Counted from the stretch's first letter, positions 7,969-17,245 are shown. The stretch is DNA of 38,132 nt from Vulcanimicrobiia bacterium (GCA_025934645.1 JAICWY010000018.1:1-38132); one strand, 5' to 3'. The notes: generated by a model not told the origin, from the letters alone. Numbers and translations are program-made.

Positions 7969-8757
7969 TCAGTCGCCGGCAAAGATTGGCCGCTCCTTTT
8001 TCACGAACGCTTCGTACGCGCGGCGGAAATCGCGCGTTTCCATGCAGACTGCTTGCGCGCGCGCTTCCGCATCGATCGCGGCGTCGAGCGGCATGTCCCA
8101 TTCTTCGTGCAGCATGCGTTTGGTCATGGCATGAGCAAAGGCCGGCCCGTCCGCAAGTCGCTTCGCAAAATCCATTGCGCTTTGCTGCACGGCGGCCGGC
8201 TCGTGCAGCGCATTATAAAAGCCCCACGCGAGCGCCTCATCGGCGCTCATCGCGCGTCCGGTATACAACAACTCCGCGGCGCGGCCGTGCCCGATGATGC
8301 GCGGCAGCATCGCACACGCGCCCATGTCGCATCCGGCTAGCCCGACGCGGACGAAAAGAAAAGCGACGGAACTATCCGGCGTTCCGAAACGAATATCCGA
8401 AGCCATCGCCAGAATCGCGCCCGCGCCGGCGCACACGCCGTCGATCGCGGCAACGATGGGTTGCGGACACGCGCGCATCGCTTTCACCAGATCGCCGGTC
8501 ATCTGCGTGAACTCTAGCAGCTGCGGCGGCTCCATTTCCGTGAGCGGCCCGATGATCTCGTGCACGTCGCCGCCCGACGAAAAATTTCCGCCGGCGCCCG
8601 TGAGCACGATCGCGCGCACGCCGTGAGCGTCTTTGAGTTCGCGGAAGAGGTCGCGTAATTGCGCATACGATCCGAATGTCAGCGGATTCTTGCGCTCGGG
8701 ACGGTCCAGCGTGATTGTCAAGACGCGCTTTTGCAGCGATTTATGCCAGCCGCTCAC
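7969..8757 (-). CDS. Enoyl-CoA hydratase/isomerase (crotonase) family protein
   Basis: The 262-residue protein has crotonase-fold marks: FSSGGDV (about 59-65) and CAGAGA (about 109-114) forming the oxyanion hole, and the [19 protein letters not shown] segment (about 138-156) where typical hydratases read PGxGGTQRLPR. The altered segment fits the hydratase subgroup found beside aromatic-CoA ligases. The reaction would be hydration of an enoyl-CoA or hydrolytic ring opening of an oxo-alicyclic CoA; the sequence does not decide. Its start overlaps the stop of the small exported protein by four bases (8754-8757). Confidence 0.87.
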   Translation of the reverse strand: MSGWHKSLQKRVLTITLDRPERKNPLTFGSYAQLRDLFRELKDAHGVRAIVLTGAGGNFSSGGDVHEIIGPLTEMEPPQLLEFTQMTGDLVKAMRACPQPIVAAIDGVCAGAGAILAMASDIRFGTPDSSVAFLFVRVGLAGCDMGACAMLPRIIGHGRAAELLYTGRAMSADEALAWGFYNALHEPAAVQQSAMDFAKRLADGPAFAHAMTKRMLHEEWDMPLDAAIDAEARAQAVCMETRDFRRAYEAFVKKERPIFAGD

Positions 8758-9101
8758 CGGAAATCCAGCTCCAAAGGAACGCTCACCGATTGCCCCGCCG
8801 CGTTGTACGCAATGATGCTGCCGTACAACTTTTGCCGGTAGAGCGTGGGGACGGCCAAAACGTGCGTGCTGAAAGAAAAATCGCCGAACCGCTTACGCGG
8901 AACCACGAACGAGAAGAACGGCGCGCTCACCACGACGGAGGCCACGTTCGTCGTCGTAACGATGCGGCCGGACCACACGTCGCCCATGTGCACGCGCTCC
9001 GGCGACACGTGCGCGTAGAGAATTTGCGGTGCAGCATCGGGCAACGCCGCGCGCGGCGCCGGCACGGCCGCCGTTAGCGCGAGGGCAAGTGCGCGAAACA
9101 C
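8754..9101 (-). CDS. Small exported protein of unknown function, first in the ligase operon
   Basis: From GTG 9101 the product is 115 residues, with a signal-peptide-like start ([18 protein letters not shown]). The rest alternates short hydrophobic strands ([37 protein letters not shown]) like a single immunoglobulin-like beta sandwich. I do not recognise a named family. Its stop overlaps the hydratase start by four bases, so it is part of the same transcript although it looks unrelated to CoA chemistry. A longer frame to 9245 would overlap the divergent membrane protein gene, so the GTG start is preferred. Confidence 0.55.
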   Translation of the reverse strand: MFRALALALTAAVPAPRAALPDAAPQILYAHVSPERVHMGDVWSGRIVTTTNVASVVVSAPFFSFVVPRKRFGDFSFSTHVLAVPTLYRQKLYGSIIAYNAAGQSVSVPLELDFR

Positions 9102-9144
9102 GCTCGGCAGGTTCGGATGCGGTGCGTGAGAATCCTGGACTGCA

Positions 9145-10203
9145 ATGAACGCTGTCCGGTCGCGCAGCGCGATTTTCGATTGGACAATGGCAATCGCGGC
9201 CTTTTGGACCGTCACCGGGTTATACGCCGACCTCGGGTGGCACATCCGCCATCATGTCGACACGTTCTTCACGTTCACGCACGCGATTCTCTATTCCGGA
9301 TTGCTGCTGCTTTTCGGCATCGCTATCGTCGCGGCACTGCGCAATGTCGCCGCCGGCTCCCGCAATCTCGCCTCGCTCTTGCCGCCCGGATATCTGCTCT
9401 CGCTGGTTGGCATCGTGCTCTTTGCAGTGGGAGGCGCCGGAGATCTCGTCAAGCACGAAGCCCTTGGCATCGAGCGGGACTTCGATGCTTTGCTCAGCCC
9501 AACGCATCTGCTCATCGGCTTCGGCGTTATGCTTGCGGTTTGCGGCCCGCTGCGATCGGCGCTGTTTTCGCCGCGCCCGCGCTCCCTTGTCGCGCAGCTG
9601 CCCGCGCTCATTTCGATCGCCTCCGCGCTCGAACTGCTGCACTGGGCTACGAATCCGTTCTTCCGCAGCAACGTTCGCGCGGGGCTGGAAACGGTGCTGC
9701 CGCATGCGTTGACGCCGGATGCGATCACGCTGCAGACTTTGCACGTCTACGAGCAGGGTTCAGGACTCATGGCCTTTATTCTTCAAAGTCTGCTGATGAT
9801 GGGCGCAGCGTTTTACACGGTACGCAATTTCCGCCTGCGCCCTGGCGCGATGACGGTGCTTTTCGTGCTAGGCAACCTGCTAATCGGCGTGACCGATTCC
9901 ATTACATGGGGTGAAGCGGCAGCGGTCGGTCTCTCGAGTATCGTGGCGGGCGTCGTTGCCGACTTTTTCATCGCAAATATGGATGAATTGCGCGCCAACC
10001 GGATGCGCTTTGCGGTGTTCGCGTTCACCGTACCGGCCTCTTATCACATCGCCTTTCTGATCTTCACGGCGTTTGCGCTCGGCGGCGTCTGGTGGGATCC
10101 GTCAATAGCGGCGGGCGCCGTTATTGACAGCGGAATCTTCGGACTCTTTCTGGGATTCGTCGCGTTCGTTGCGCAGCCGGGCGCGCCGGCTGATGCCGCG
10201 TAG
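9145..10203 (+). CDS. Polytopic membrane protein of unknown function
   Basis: The 352-residue protein has roughly nine hydrophobic segments. A His/Asp-rich patch just after the first helix (DLGWHIRHHVDTFFTFTH, about 30-47), a GDLVKHEALGIERDFD loop, and SPTHLL and WATNPF motifs suggest metal or redox ligands near the membrane surface, but I cannot name a family. It starts at ATG 9145 (ATG 9187 is an alternative just before the first helix), only 43 bases from the divergent gene. Its 3' end overlaps the glycosyltransferase gene by 11 bases. Confidence 0.7.
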   Translation: MNAVRSRSAIFDWTMAIAAFWTVTGLYADLGWHIRHHVDTFFTFTHAILYSGLLLLFGIAIVAALRNVAAGSRNLASLLPPGYLLSLVGIVLFAVGGAGDLVKHEALGIERDFDALLSPTHLLIGFGVMLAVCGPLRSALFSPRPRSLVAQLPALISIASALELLHWATNPFFRSNVRAGLETVLPHALTPDAITLQTLHVYEQGSGLMAFILQSLLMMGAAFYTVRNFRLRPGAMTVLFVLGNLLIGVTDSITWGEAAAVGLSSIVAGVVADFFIANMDELRANRMRFAVFAFTVPASYHIAFLIFTAFALGGVWWDPSIAAGAVIDSGIFGLFLGFVAFVAQPGAPADAA

Positions 10204-11686
10204 CGTATACGCCATCGCGCTCGCCGCACTGGCGGCGCATCTTGCCACGCTATCGCGCTACGGTTTTTACCGCGACGAACTCTATTTCATCGCGTGCTTC
10301 AAACGCATGGCTTGGGGCTTTGTCGATCAGCCGCCGCTCGTGCCGCTGATCGCCGGGCTTTCACCGTCCGTACACGGTGGACTCTTTGCAACGCGGGTCT
10401 TCGCCGCGCTGGCGGCGGCACTTACGATTTTGTGCGCGGCCGCGGTAGCACGGCAACTCGGCGCCGGAACGTTCGGACAGATCGTCACTGCAATTGCGAC
10501 GGCGCTCATGCCCGGTTCGCTGTTTTTGGGCAACACGCTCACGACGACGTCGTTCGAGCCGCTCACGTGGACGTTGAGCGTCCTCCTCGTTCTGCTTGCA
10601 GCACGCGATCGCCGCATGTGGATTGCGTCGGCTCTCCTGATCGCCATCGCGGCGTATATGAAGTACTCGATCTTCTTGCTCTGCGGCGCGATGCTCTTGG
10701 GAATGCTCGGCTTCCGGCGCTTTCGCGACGCGGGACTGCTGACTTGCGCGACTGCCGGCGCGATCGCCCTTCTGCTGCCGAACATCCTCTGGCAAGCGCA
10801 GCATGGATTTCCGATGGCAGTTGTCTTGCACGGCGATGTAACGGGCCGGCACGCGTTCAATGCCGGCGCGCAATACGAATTCTCGGGTTCGCTGCAGAAC
10901 GCGCCGGCGTTTCTGGCCGAGCAATTCGCTTTCGCGGGGCCGCTGAGCGCGCCGCTTTGGATTGCCGGCGTCTTTGCGCTGTTCCGGCGCTGGACTCGAC
11001 TTAATGCGGCTTACCTTGGCGCTGCGTATTTCATCGCGGTCGCCGTCGGACTATTGACTGCGGCAAAAGGCTACTACATCATCGGCATGTATCCGGCGCT
11101 TTTTGCCGCGGGCGGCGTTGCACTCGAGCGCGCCGGGCGGCCGTTGCGCATCTCGTACGCGGCGATTCTTACGGCCGCAGCCCTGCTGCTTGCCCCGCTC
11201 ACCATTCCGATGCTTAGCGTGAATACGCTCGTAGCGTACATGCACGCGTTTGGTGCCCCGCCGAAACTCGTGCAGCCGCTTTTCGCCGATGAGTTCGGCT
11301 GGCGTGCGCTTACGAAAACTGTTGCGCAGCAATACACCGCTCTTCCCGCAAACGAGCGCGCGCGCATTCCCGTGTTCGCCGACACGTACGGCGTCGCGGC
11401 GGCCCTAGAGTACTACGGTCCGCAATACGGCTTGCCGCAACCGATCAGCGCGCAAAACCAGTATTACCTTTGGGGCACTCGCGGTTACGATCTCTCGAGG
11501 ATGCTGGCTGTGGGCGCGTCGGAGTACTGGACGCTCAAGAAACTCTACCGCAACGTGCGCATGGTGGCGACATTCGAAGATCCCTACCGGTGGGTCGTAG
11601 AGGGCCCGACGCCCATCTATCTTTGCACCGATCCGATCGTGCCGGTTTCCGAGATTTGGCCCGCGCTTCGCTGGTATGGCGCGTAG
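10193..11686 (+). CDS. GT39/PMT-like membrane glycosyltransferase (GT-C fold)
   Basis: The 497-residue protein has many membrane helices and the acidic RDELYF motif in the first outer loop (D28, E29), followed by WGFVDQPPLVPLI, as in bacterial GT39/ArnT-like transferases that use polyprenyl-phosphate sugars. It would glycosylate a lipid or protein on the outer face of the inner membrane. The C-terminal 120 or so residues form a soluble domain with a conserved-looking YGVAAALEYYGPQYGLP patch. ATG 10193 overlaps the upstream gene; longer frames are rejected because they lie within it. The end overlaps the GNAT gene by 11 bases. Confidence 0.85.
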   Translation: MPRSVYAIALAALAAHLATLSRYGFYRDELYFIACFKRMAWGFVDQPPLVPLIAGLSPSVHGGLFATRVFAALAAALTILCAAAVARQLGAGTFGQIVTAIATALMPGSLFLGNTLTTTSFEPLTWTLSVLLVLLAARDRRMWIASALLIAIAAYMKYSIFLLCGAMLLGMLGFRRFRDAGLLTCATAGAIALLLPNILWQAQHGFPMAVVLHGDVTGRHAFNAGAQYEFSGSLQNAPAFLAEQFAFAGPLSAPLWIAGVFALFRRWTRLNAAYLGAAYFIAVAVGLLTAAKGYYIIGMYPALFAAGGVALERAGRPLRISYAAILTAAALLLAPLTIPMLSVNTLVAYMHAFGAPPKLVQPLFADEFGWRALTKTVAQQYTALPANERARIPVFADTYGVAAALEYYGPQYGLPQPISAQNQYYLWGTRGYDLSRMLAVGASEYWTLKKLYRNVRMVATFEDPYRWVVEGPTPIYLCTDPIVPVSEIWPALRWYGA

Positions 11687-12197
11687 AACCCGTTCCGCTA
11701 CGCGCCAAGACGCGCGGGCGATTGCAGCCGCGCACGTCGCCAGTTGGCGTGAGAACTACCGCGGCCTATTGAGCGAGGAAGCCATCGCGAAGCGCACGTT
11801 CGAATACCGCCTTGAAATGTGGACTCGGTTTCTCGACGAACCGCAACGCTCGACGCTGATCGCTTGCGGCGAAAACGATGAAGTGATTGGGTTTGTTAGC
11901 GCTACGGCGATGCGTCCGCCGGAATTCGGCTTCGATGCCTACTTACAAACGCTGTACCTGCTCGCTTCCGAAAAAGGCGCAGGAACAGGGAAAGCGCTAT
12001 TGCGCGCCTGCGCAACCGATCTCATTGCTCGCGGATGCCGCAACATGGCATTGCGCACGCTTCGCCTCAATCCGGCACGCGGGTTTTACGAACATCTCGG
12101 AGCGCGCTTGTTACCGCCGGATTTTCCACTCGACGCCGGCCATTTCGACGACGTAGCCTACGCGTTCGACAATCTACAACGCCTGCAGGACGCTTAA
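11676..12197 (+). CDS. GNAT-family N-acetyltransferase
   Basis: The 173-residue protein fits the GNAT fold: an N-terminal SATRQDARAIAAAHVASWRENY strand-helix, a central LQTLYLLASEKGAGTGKALL segment equal to motif A (acetyl-CoA pyrophosphate binding), and NPARGFYEHLGA near the C-terminus as in motif B. The acceptor is unknown. It overlaps the glycosyltransferase by 11 bases and seems to be third in that operon. Its stop overlaps the convergent hicB stop. Confidence 0.85.
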   Translation: MARRTRSATRQDARAIAAAHVASWRENYRGLLSEEAIAKRTFEYRLEMWTRFLDEPQRSTLIACGENDEVIGFVSATAMRPPEFGFDAYLQTLYLLASEKGAGTGKALLRACATDLIARGCRNMALRTLRLNPARGFYEHLGARLLPPDFPLDAGHFDDVAYAFDNLQRLQDA

Positions 12198-12406
12198 GCA
12201 ACCTCAAGTTCGCGAACGACGGTCGTCGGCTCCGGAACCGGATCGCCGTCCTGGCGCATTGCCTGGACATGGAGTGCTATGCCGGTCCGAAGCCGCTCCT
12301 CTACTTCTGTTATGCTTGCGCCTGTCGCGATGCAGCCGGGCAAATCGGGAACAAATCCGCTATAGCCGGTCGGCGTTTTTTCAATCATCACGGCGTATCG
12401 ACTCAT
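12194..12406 (-). CDS. hicB: HicB-type antitoxin
   Basis: The 70-residue protein shows the HicB partial RNase H-like fold: YAVMIEKTPTGYSGFVPDLPGC, then ATGASITEVEERLRTGIALHV. It would bind and neutralise the HicA mRNA interferase encoded just upstream. It is short and has no obvious C-terminal DNA-binding domain. The preferred start is ATG 12406, which overlaps the hicA stop (ATGA), the standard coupled layout; a start nine residues or so further upstream would run into hicA. Confidence 0.87.
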   Translation of the reverse strand: MSRYAVMIEKTPTGYSGFVPDLPGCIATGASITEVEERLRTGIALHVQAMRQDGDPVPEPTTVVRELEVA

Positions 12407-12594
12407 AACCATCCAGCCTGCTTCAGAATAGCTTTCCAAGTGCCCGGCGCAATCATATCTGAATCTTTCCCCGACAGCGTAACTTTGCCGGGCTTATTCG
12501 GATGCTTATACTGTTCGTGACTGGTTGCCTTTCGCGGCAGCCTATACCAACCTTCGGAAAGTAGCCGCCGTCGGGCGTCTCGCACTGTGGGCAC
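12403..12594 (-). CDS. hicA: HicA-type mRNA interferase toxin
   Basis: About 63 residues with the dsRBD-like HicA fold: TVRDARRRLLSEGWY, then SHEQYKHPNKPGKVTLSG and a C-terminal TWKAILKQAGW. The catalytic His of the SHxxYxHP motif is present, but the usual Gly before it is replaced by Thr (ATSHEQY). It would cleave mRNA under stress when HicB is degraded. No ATG is available; GTG 12594 gives the usual length, with GTG 12585 and TTG 12603 as alternatives. The pair sits at the edge of an AT-richer pocket, as toxin-antitoxin modules in accessory DNA often do. Confidence 0.83.
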   Translation of the reverse strand: MPTVRDARRRLLSEGWYRLPRKATSHEQYKHPNKPGKVTLSGKDSDMIAPGTWKAILKQAGWL

Positions 12595-12815
12595 GCCGTG
12601 CAATCACGACGGTCCGCACTTTCACTAGACCGGCGGCGTATTCGAACAGCGTGCGCCTTATTGCGATACCTCGACTGGGCAACGTAAAACGAGATTGATA
12701 CCGGGCAACGGTAACCCACGGTCATCCACAAGCCCCCGGTCGCAACTGGCCGGGGCTGACAAACATGAGCAATATTCTCCACCGGCATAAAATGCCGCGA
12801 GCGCAATCTGCGGCC
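12595..12815 (-). other. Intergenic stretch with no convincing gene
   Basis: Open frames here are Arg/Cys-rich and overlap hicA out of frame, so I do not call them. A modest hairpin (AGCCCCCGG at 12731-12739 pairing with CCGGGGCT at 12750-12757, one bulge) is the only structure noted. The stretch presumably holds the hicAB promoter; no clear promoter boxes were identified. Confidence 0.4.
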
Positions 12816-12998
12816 CTATTTGTCCCCAAGGCTAGCCTCCGCAAGTCGCCATAGGGCAACGCCCATCATCGCAACCAAAACAAGTACTGGTAATGTACGC
12901 CATGCGGAAGTCATGAACTGCCGTGCATACAGAACGTACAGCACGGCACCCCAGCAGACGCCGGCTCCGACGTACAGCCATTTTGAACGGCGTTTCAT
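12816..12998 (-). CDS. Small two-helix membrane protein of unknown function
   Basis: ATG 12998 gives 60 residues: a basic start (MKRRSKW), a first helix (about 8-24, YVGAGVCWGAVLYVLY) and a second (about 32-48, LPVLVLVAMMGVALW). An AGGAG Shine-Dalgarno site lies about six bases upstream of this ATG, which supports it over the longer frame starting at 13094. No family is recognised. It stands alone in the accessory pocket between hicAB and the SDR operon. Confidence 0.6.
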   Translation of the reverse strand: MKRRSKWLYVGAGVCWGAVLYVLYARQFMTSAWRTLPVLVLVAMMGVALWRLAEASLGDK

Positions 12999-13140
12999 CG
13001 ACGCTCCTGAACTTTCTGTATTACGGCACGGCCTTTTCGTCGGATTTTCGTGGGAGAAAAGCCGAGTGACCTGACAAGCACGACAAAGGAACACCGGCCG
13101 CTAGCATCATGGGAATGCCGGCGATTCCGCTACTAATAGA

Positions 13141-13386
13141 TCAAAAGAGTGAACCGAATAGACCATAGAAGGCCAAGCCAAAGAACAGCATGCCGATTAC
13201 TCCAAAGATTATAAAGGAGTAAAAGTAGAATGCATTTTTTGACGGCCTAATAATGACAAGGTGATATTTCCATTTATCAACGTAAACGTGAAGCGCCCTG
13301 TTAGGGAAGAACGCGCAAAATGCGCTAACACAGAACGCGGCAAGTGCTAGAAGAGACGGAACTAGATATTCTGGGCGCCTGATCAC
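13141..13386 (-). CDS. Small AT-rich membrane protein gene, function unknown
   Basis: The 81-residue product begins at GTG 13386, with a purine-rich AGAAAGGG upstream. It has two strongly hydrophobic helices (about 10-27 and 55-77) and a middle loop with YVDKWKYHLVIIRPSKN. The coding sequence is clearly richer in A and T than the surrounding genes, which suggests recent acquisition. I recognise no family. Confidence 0.55.
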   Translation of the reverse strand: MIRRPEYLVPSLLALAAFCVSAFCAFFPNRALHVYVDKWKYHLVIIRPSKNAFYFYSFIIFGVIGMLFFGLAFYGLFGSLF

Positions 13387-13482
13387 CTTTTACCCTTTCT
13401 AGTATTTTCCGCCGGATTTAGATGACCAAATTGCGCATTTTGACTCAATGGCCCTCGGTCAGAGCGCCGCGCTACAACGGAA

Positions 13483-14217
13483 TTATAACGTGGGCAGAAC
13501 GAGTTCTTGGGCCGTCTGACCGTTTTCACATAAAGCGACAACCGCGGCCGCTACTTCGTCCGGCGTAACGATGCGGCCGCCGGGATTGGTCTTCGCGAGC
13601 TCCTCGCGCGCCGCTTCCGGAGCCATGCCGGTGCGTTTCATGATGTTTTGTATCGCATAGCTCATCATGTCGCTCTCCGTATAGCCCGGACAGATCGCGT
13701 TTACGGTCACGCCGGTACCGCCGAGTTCCGCGGCCAGCGCGCGCGTAAAACCCATGACGCCGTGTTTGCTCGCGGTATACGCGGTGATGTATGCTGCGCC
13801 GAACAGTCCGGCTATGCTCGCGATGTTCACGATGCGTCCCCACTGCGCATCCAGCATATCCCCGATCGCGGCGTGCGTGCAAAGATACGTTCCGGTCAAA
13901 TTCGTAGCGATTATACGGTCCCACATCGCTTTGTCCGTACGTTTGAACGGCGCAGATTCCGCAATGCCGGAGTTATTAACGAGAATCGCGATGGCGCCAT
14001 TCGCGCTGCGGCACTGGGCAAAAGCGTCGAGTACCGCAGCCTCATCCGTAACGTCCGCCGCAGCGCGGAAAAAGCCGTCGCCGCTGTCCGGCGCGTTACG
14101 GCTGACGATGCTGACGCGCGCACCTGCGCCCTTGAGAGCGCGAGCCACAGCGAGGCCGATGCCTCTTCCGCCGCCCGTGACGATGGCGTGTTTTCCGCGC
14201 ACGATCTCATCGCTCAT
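13483..14217 (-). CDS. SDR-family NAD(P)-dependent dehydrogenase, probable 3-hydroxyacyl-CoA dehydrogenase
   Basis: The 244-residue enzyme is a classical SDR: cofactor motif TGGGRGIG (14-21), NNSG (81-84, usually NNAG), Asn106, catalytic Ser134, Tyr147 and Lys151 (YTASK). In gene sets with the salicylyl-CoA/2-aminobenzoyl-CoA monooxygenase fusion this SDR is thought to oxidise the hydroxyacyl-CoA intermediate. The start at ATG 14217 overlaps the fusion gene's stop (ATGA), so the two are coupled. The long upstream extension in frame lies inside the fusion gene and is rejected. It is the last gene of the operon before the AT-rich pocket. Confidence 0.87.
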   Translation of the reverse strand: MSDEIVRGKHAIVTGGGRGIGLAVARALKGAGARVSIVSRNAPDSGDGFFRAAADVTDEAAVLDAFAQCRSANGAIAILVNNSGIAESAPFKRTDKAMWDRIIATNLTGTYLCTHAAIGDMLDAQWGRIVNIASIAGLFGAAYITAYTASKHGVMGFTRALAAELGGTGVTVNAICPGYTESDMMSYAIQNIMKRTGMAPEAAREELAKTNPGGRIVTPDEVAAAVVALCENGQTAQELVLPTL

Positions 14218-16481
14218 ATGTGCGAGCTGATTTCCGCGGCCCGGGCGAGATTCCGTTCGAGCTGCGCTTTGCCCGGAAGGTACTGCACGGGCCATTGCAG
14301 ACCGGTGTAGCCCAGTTGCGCCGCCGCGTGCAGCGTCCAATTCGGATCGGCAAGATGCGGCCGTCCGATCGCGCACAAATCCGCGCGGCCGGCAGCGATG
14401 ATGCCGTTGACGTGATCGGGCTCATAGATATTTCCGACGGCCATCGTGGCAATGCCGACCTCGTTGCGGATGCGATCCGCGTAAGGCGTTTGAAACATAC
14501 GGCCGTAGACCGGTTTTGCTTCCCGTGAGGTTTGGCCCGTGGAGACGTCGATCAGATCTACGCCCACCGCTTTGAACGCGCGGGCAATTTCCACGGCGTC
14601 GTCCGGCGTAATGCCGCCTTCGACCCAGTCCGTTGCGGAGATGCGCACGGACATCGGTTTTTCGGCGGGCCATACTGCCCGCATTGCGGCAAATATTTCG
14701 AGCGGATACCGCAGGCGGTTTTCAAGCGAACCGCCGTACTCGTCCGTACGTTTGTTTTGCAGCGGCGTGATGAAACTGGAAAGCAGATAACCGTGCGCGC
14801 AATGAAGCTCCAGCATGTCGAAGCCGGCTTGGGCGCCCATTTCCGCGGCCCGCACGAATTCATGGAGAATTCGCTGCATCTCATCGCGCGTGAGCTCGCG
14901 CGGCAGCTGATTCTGCGGCCCGTAGCGGACCGGCGACGGTCCGCTCACCTCCCAATTACCGGATGGAAGCGGTTCGTCCATGCCCTCCCACATGAGTTTG
15001 GTAGAGCCTTTGGGTCCGCTGTGTCCGAGCTGCAAGCAAATCTTCGCGCCGCTCCAGGCGTGCACGAAATCAACCACGTGCTTCCAGCCCTCGACGTGTT
15101 CGGGTTTGTACATCCCCGTGCAGCCGGGCGTGATACGCCCTTCGGGGCTAACGCACGTCATCTCAGTGTAGACGAGGCCCGCGCCGCCCAGCGCGCGGGC
15201 GCCCAAGTGCACGAGATGAAACTCGTTCGGCATACCGTCGACCGCGCTGTACATGTCCATGGGCGAGACAACAACGCGGTTGCGTAACTCGAGGTTGCGC
15301 AAACGAAACGGCGTGAACATCGGCGGGACCGGTTCGGATCCCCGCGCGAGCCAACGTTCGATTCGCTCGACGTACGATCTATCGCGCAAGCGCAGATTCT
15401 CGTGACTGATCCGTTGGCTTCGAGTAAGCAGGCTGTACGCGAATTGCTCGGGCGGCAACTGCGCGTAGCGCGCTACGTTTTCGAACCACTCCGTGCTATT
15501 TCGTGCCGCGTTCTGCAAGCGCAGCACTTCAATGCGCCGTTCCGCTTCGTAACGGGCGAGCGCCGCCTTGGTGTCGCCCTCTTCGCATAGCGCTCGCTGC
15601 AGCGCGATCGCGTCTTCCATGGCCAGTTTCGTGCCGGACCCGACGGAGAAGTGCGCGGAGTGCGCGGCGTCACCCAACAGCACCACATTTCCATCCGTCC
15701 AATGCGCATTGCTCACCCGCGTGAAGTTGATCCAATCTCGACCGCGCAGGTGCGCTGAATTCGCCATAAGTTCATGGCCCTGCAGATACGGCGCGAACAT
15801 GCGCTCGCAGAACGCGATCGTCTCTTCCGTGCCGGCTTTATCGAGGCCGTGCGCGAGCCACGTCTCTTCCCGGCACTCCACGATCCAGGTGCTCGTGTTC
15901 TCGTCAAAGCGGTAGGCGTGCACAGTGAACCAGCCGTGCTCGGTTTCTTCGAAGATAAACGTGAATGCGTCGAGCGGCAGCGTCGTGCCGAGCCAGACGA
16001 AGCGGCATTTGCGCGTATCCAGATCCGGTTGAAAATGCGCGGCGTTCGCGGTACGAATCCGGCTATTGATCCCATCCGATGCAATGATGAGGCCGGCGTC
16101 GCGATACGCGCCGATATCCGCCACGTCGGTTTCGAAGATGAGTTCGACCCCGAGCTCTTCCGCGCGCATCTGCAAAATATTGAGCAGCCGTTTGCGAGCG
16201 ATGCCGGAGAACCCGTGCCCGCTGGAGCGTAGAGCATGCTCTTTGAAAAAGATCTCGATGTCGTCCCAGTGCGCGAAACTGTCCACGATCTGGTCGTGCG
16301 TCGGCGCGTCGGCAGCACGCAAGTTCTCGAGTGTCGCATCAGAGAACACGACGCCCCAGCCAAACGTGTCGTAGGGACGGTTGCGCTCGACGACGCGAAG
16401 GCGATGCGCGGGGTTCGCCTTCTTCATCAAAAGTGCGAAATACAGACCCGCCGGTCCGCCGCCGATGCATACGATGTTCAT
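14214..16481 (-). CDS. Bifunctional FAD monooxygenase / old-yellow-enzyme reductase (2-aminobenzoyl-CoA or salicylyl-CoA type)
   Basis: The 755-residue protein is a fusion. Residues 1 to about 375 form a class A flavin monooxygenase: [10 protein letters not shown] (7-16) binds [11 protein letters not shown] follows, and GDAAHS (about 270-275) is the second FAD motif. From about 388 an NADH:flavin oxidoreductase/OYE barrel begins ([20 protein letters not shown]), with HCAH (560-563) and the [10 protein letters not shown] motif. This architecture is that of 2-aminobenzoyl-CoA monooxygenase/reductase of Azoarcus evansii and of salicylyl-CoA 5-hydroxylase fusions: hydroxylation, then reduction of the ring of the CoA thioester. 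The nearby RidA protein favours the amino substrate. Start ATG 16481 overlaps the exonuclease stop. Confidence 0.87.
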   Translation of the reverse strand: MNIVCIGGGPAGLYFALLMKKANPAHRLRVVERNRPYDTFGWGVVFSDATLENLRAADAPTHDQIVDSFAHWDDIEIFFKEHALRSSGHGFSGIARKRLLNILQMRAEELGVELIFETDVADIGAYRDAGLIIASDGINSRIRTANAAHFQPDLDTRKCRFVWLGTTLPLDAFTFIFEETEHGWFTVHAYRFDENTSTWIVECREETWLAHGLDKAGTEETIAFCERMFAPYLQGHELMANSAHLRGRDWINFTRVSNAHWTDGNVVLLGDAAHSAHFSVGSGTKLAMEDAIALQRALCEEGDTKAALARYEAERRIEVLRLQNAARNSTEWFENVARYAQLPPEQFAYSLLTRSQRISHENLRLRDRSYVERIERWLARGSEPVPPMFTPFRLRNLELRNRVVVSPMDMYSAVDGMPNEFHLVHLGARALGGAGLVYTEMTCVSPEGRITPGCTGMYKPEHVEGWKHVVDFVHAWSGAKICLQLGHSGPKGSTKLMWEGMDEPLPSGNWEVSGPSPVRYGPQNQLPRELTRDEMQRILHEFVRAAEMGAQAGFDMLELHCAHGYLLSSFITPLQNKRTDEYGGSLENRLRYPLEIFAAMRAVWPAEKPMSVRISATDWVEGGITPDDAVEIARAFKAVGVDLIDVSTGQTSREAKPVYGRMFQTPYADRIRNEVGIATMAVGNIYEPDHVNGIIAAGRADLCAIGRPHLADPNWTLHAAAQLGYTGLQWPVQYLPGKAQLERNLARAAEISSHI

Positions 16482-17245
16482 AAGTCGTACTCGATGGTCA
16501 CGGGAGCGTGATCCGAAAAGCGCTCTGCACGGTAGATTGCGGCAGTCCGGACGGTTTCGCGCAGGTCCGGCGTTGCGAGCTGATAATCGATGCGCCAGCC
16601 GTTGTTCCGCTCGAACGCATTCTGAAAATTCGACCACCACGAAAACTGCCCGGGCTCCGCGTTGACTGTGCGAAACGCATCCACCCACCCTTGAGCGCTC
16701 AGGACGTTTTCCATCCACGCGCGTTCGTGCGGAAAGAACCCGGAGATCCGGCTGCAGCGCACCGGGTTGTAGACGTCGATCTCGCGATGCGCAATGTTGT
16801 AATCACCGCAGATGATATACGAGCGGCCGTCTTTGCTTAGTTGCGCAAGCCGAGCGCCGAAGAGTTCCAAAAACGCCTCTTTGACCGCTTGCCGTGACGG
16901 CCCCATCGCGCCTGACGGCACGTAGAGCGAGACGATGCTCAGATTTGCGTAATCGAACTGCAGCCAGCGCGCTTCGCGGTCGTATTCAGGCCACCCGAAG
17001 CCCCGCACGATGCGGTCGGGCTCGCGCTTGGCGTAGATCGCGACGCCGCTATAGCCTTTCTTCTCCGCGTCGAGAAACACGCCGGTATAGTGCGAAACGG
17101 CCGAAGCTTCGAGGGGGAGCTGATGCTCTTGCGCCTTGGTCTCTTGCAGGCACACGAAATCCGCGTCTTGCGACTGCATCCAGGAGTAAAATCCTTTGCG
17201 CGCGGCAGAACGGATGCCGTTGCAGTTTAGCGTGACGATCTTCAG
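16478..17245 (-). CDS. xthA: Exodeoxyribonuclease III / AP endonuclease with an apparent CTG start
   Basis: The family-length product (about 255 residues) needs a start at CTG 17245: the first 22 residues then read [20 protein letters not shown] and so on, with the metal-site Asn7 and Glu35 (LQETK) at their standard places. The first ATG in frame (17179) would remove the essential Asn and about 22 conserved residues. No ATG, GTG or TTG exists in between. The CTG overlaps the methyltransferase stop (CTGA, 17242-17245), copying the ATGA overlaps of neighbouring genes. Other motifs are GDYNIAH and the C-terminal SDHAPV. The enzyme repairs abasic sites; it has no obvious tie to the aromatic genes it is embedded in. 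Confidence 0.85.
   Translation of the reverse strand: MKIVTLNCNGIRSAARKGFYSWMQSQDADFVCLQETKAQEHQLPLEASAVSHYTGVFLDAEKKGYSGVAIYAKREPDRIVRGFGWPEYDREARWLQFDYANLSIVSLYVPSGAMGPSRQAVKEAFLELFGARLAQLSKDGRSYIICGDYNIAHREIDVYNPVRCSRISGFFPHERAWMENVLSAQGWVDAFRTVNAEPGQFSWWSNFQNAFERNNGWRIDYQLATPDLRETVRTAAIYRAERFSDHAPVTIEYDL

Noticed and set aside
12731-12757. tRNA or intrinsic terminator near hicA
   Set aside because: The small hairpin has no cloverleaf, no CCA-like end and no T run; only a weak stem remains.
12453-12806. 117-residue minus-strand frame overlapping hicA
   Set aside because: It is Arg/Cys-rich and shows no domain; the hicA frame explains the overlap.
16498-16874. Plus-strand frames opposite the exonuclease and similar long antisense frames elsewhere
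   Set aside because: They are Arg-rich shadows caused by high GC content and lie opposite genes with clear family motifs.
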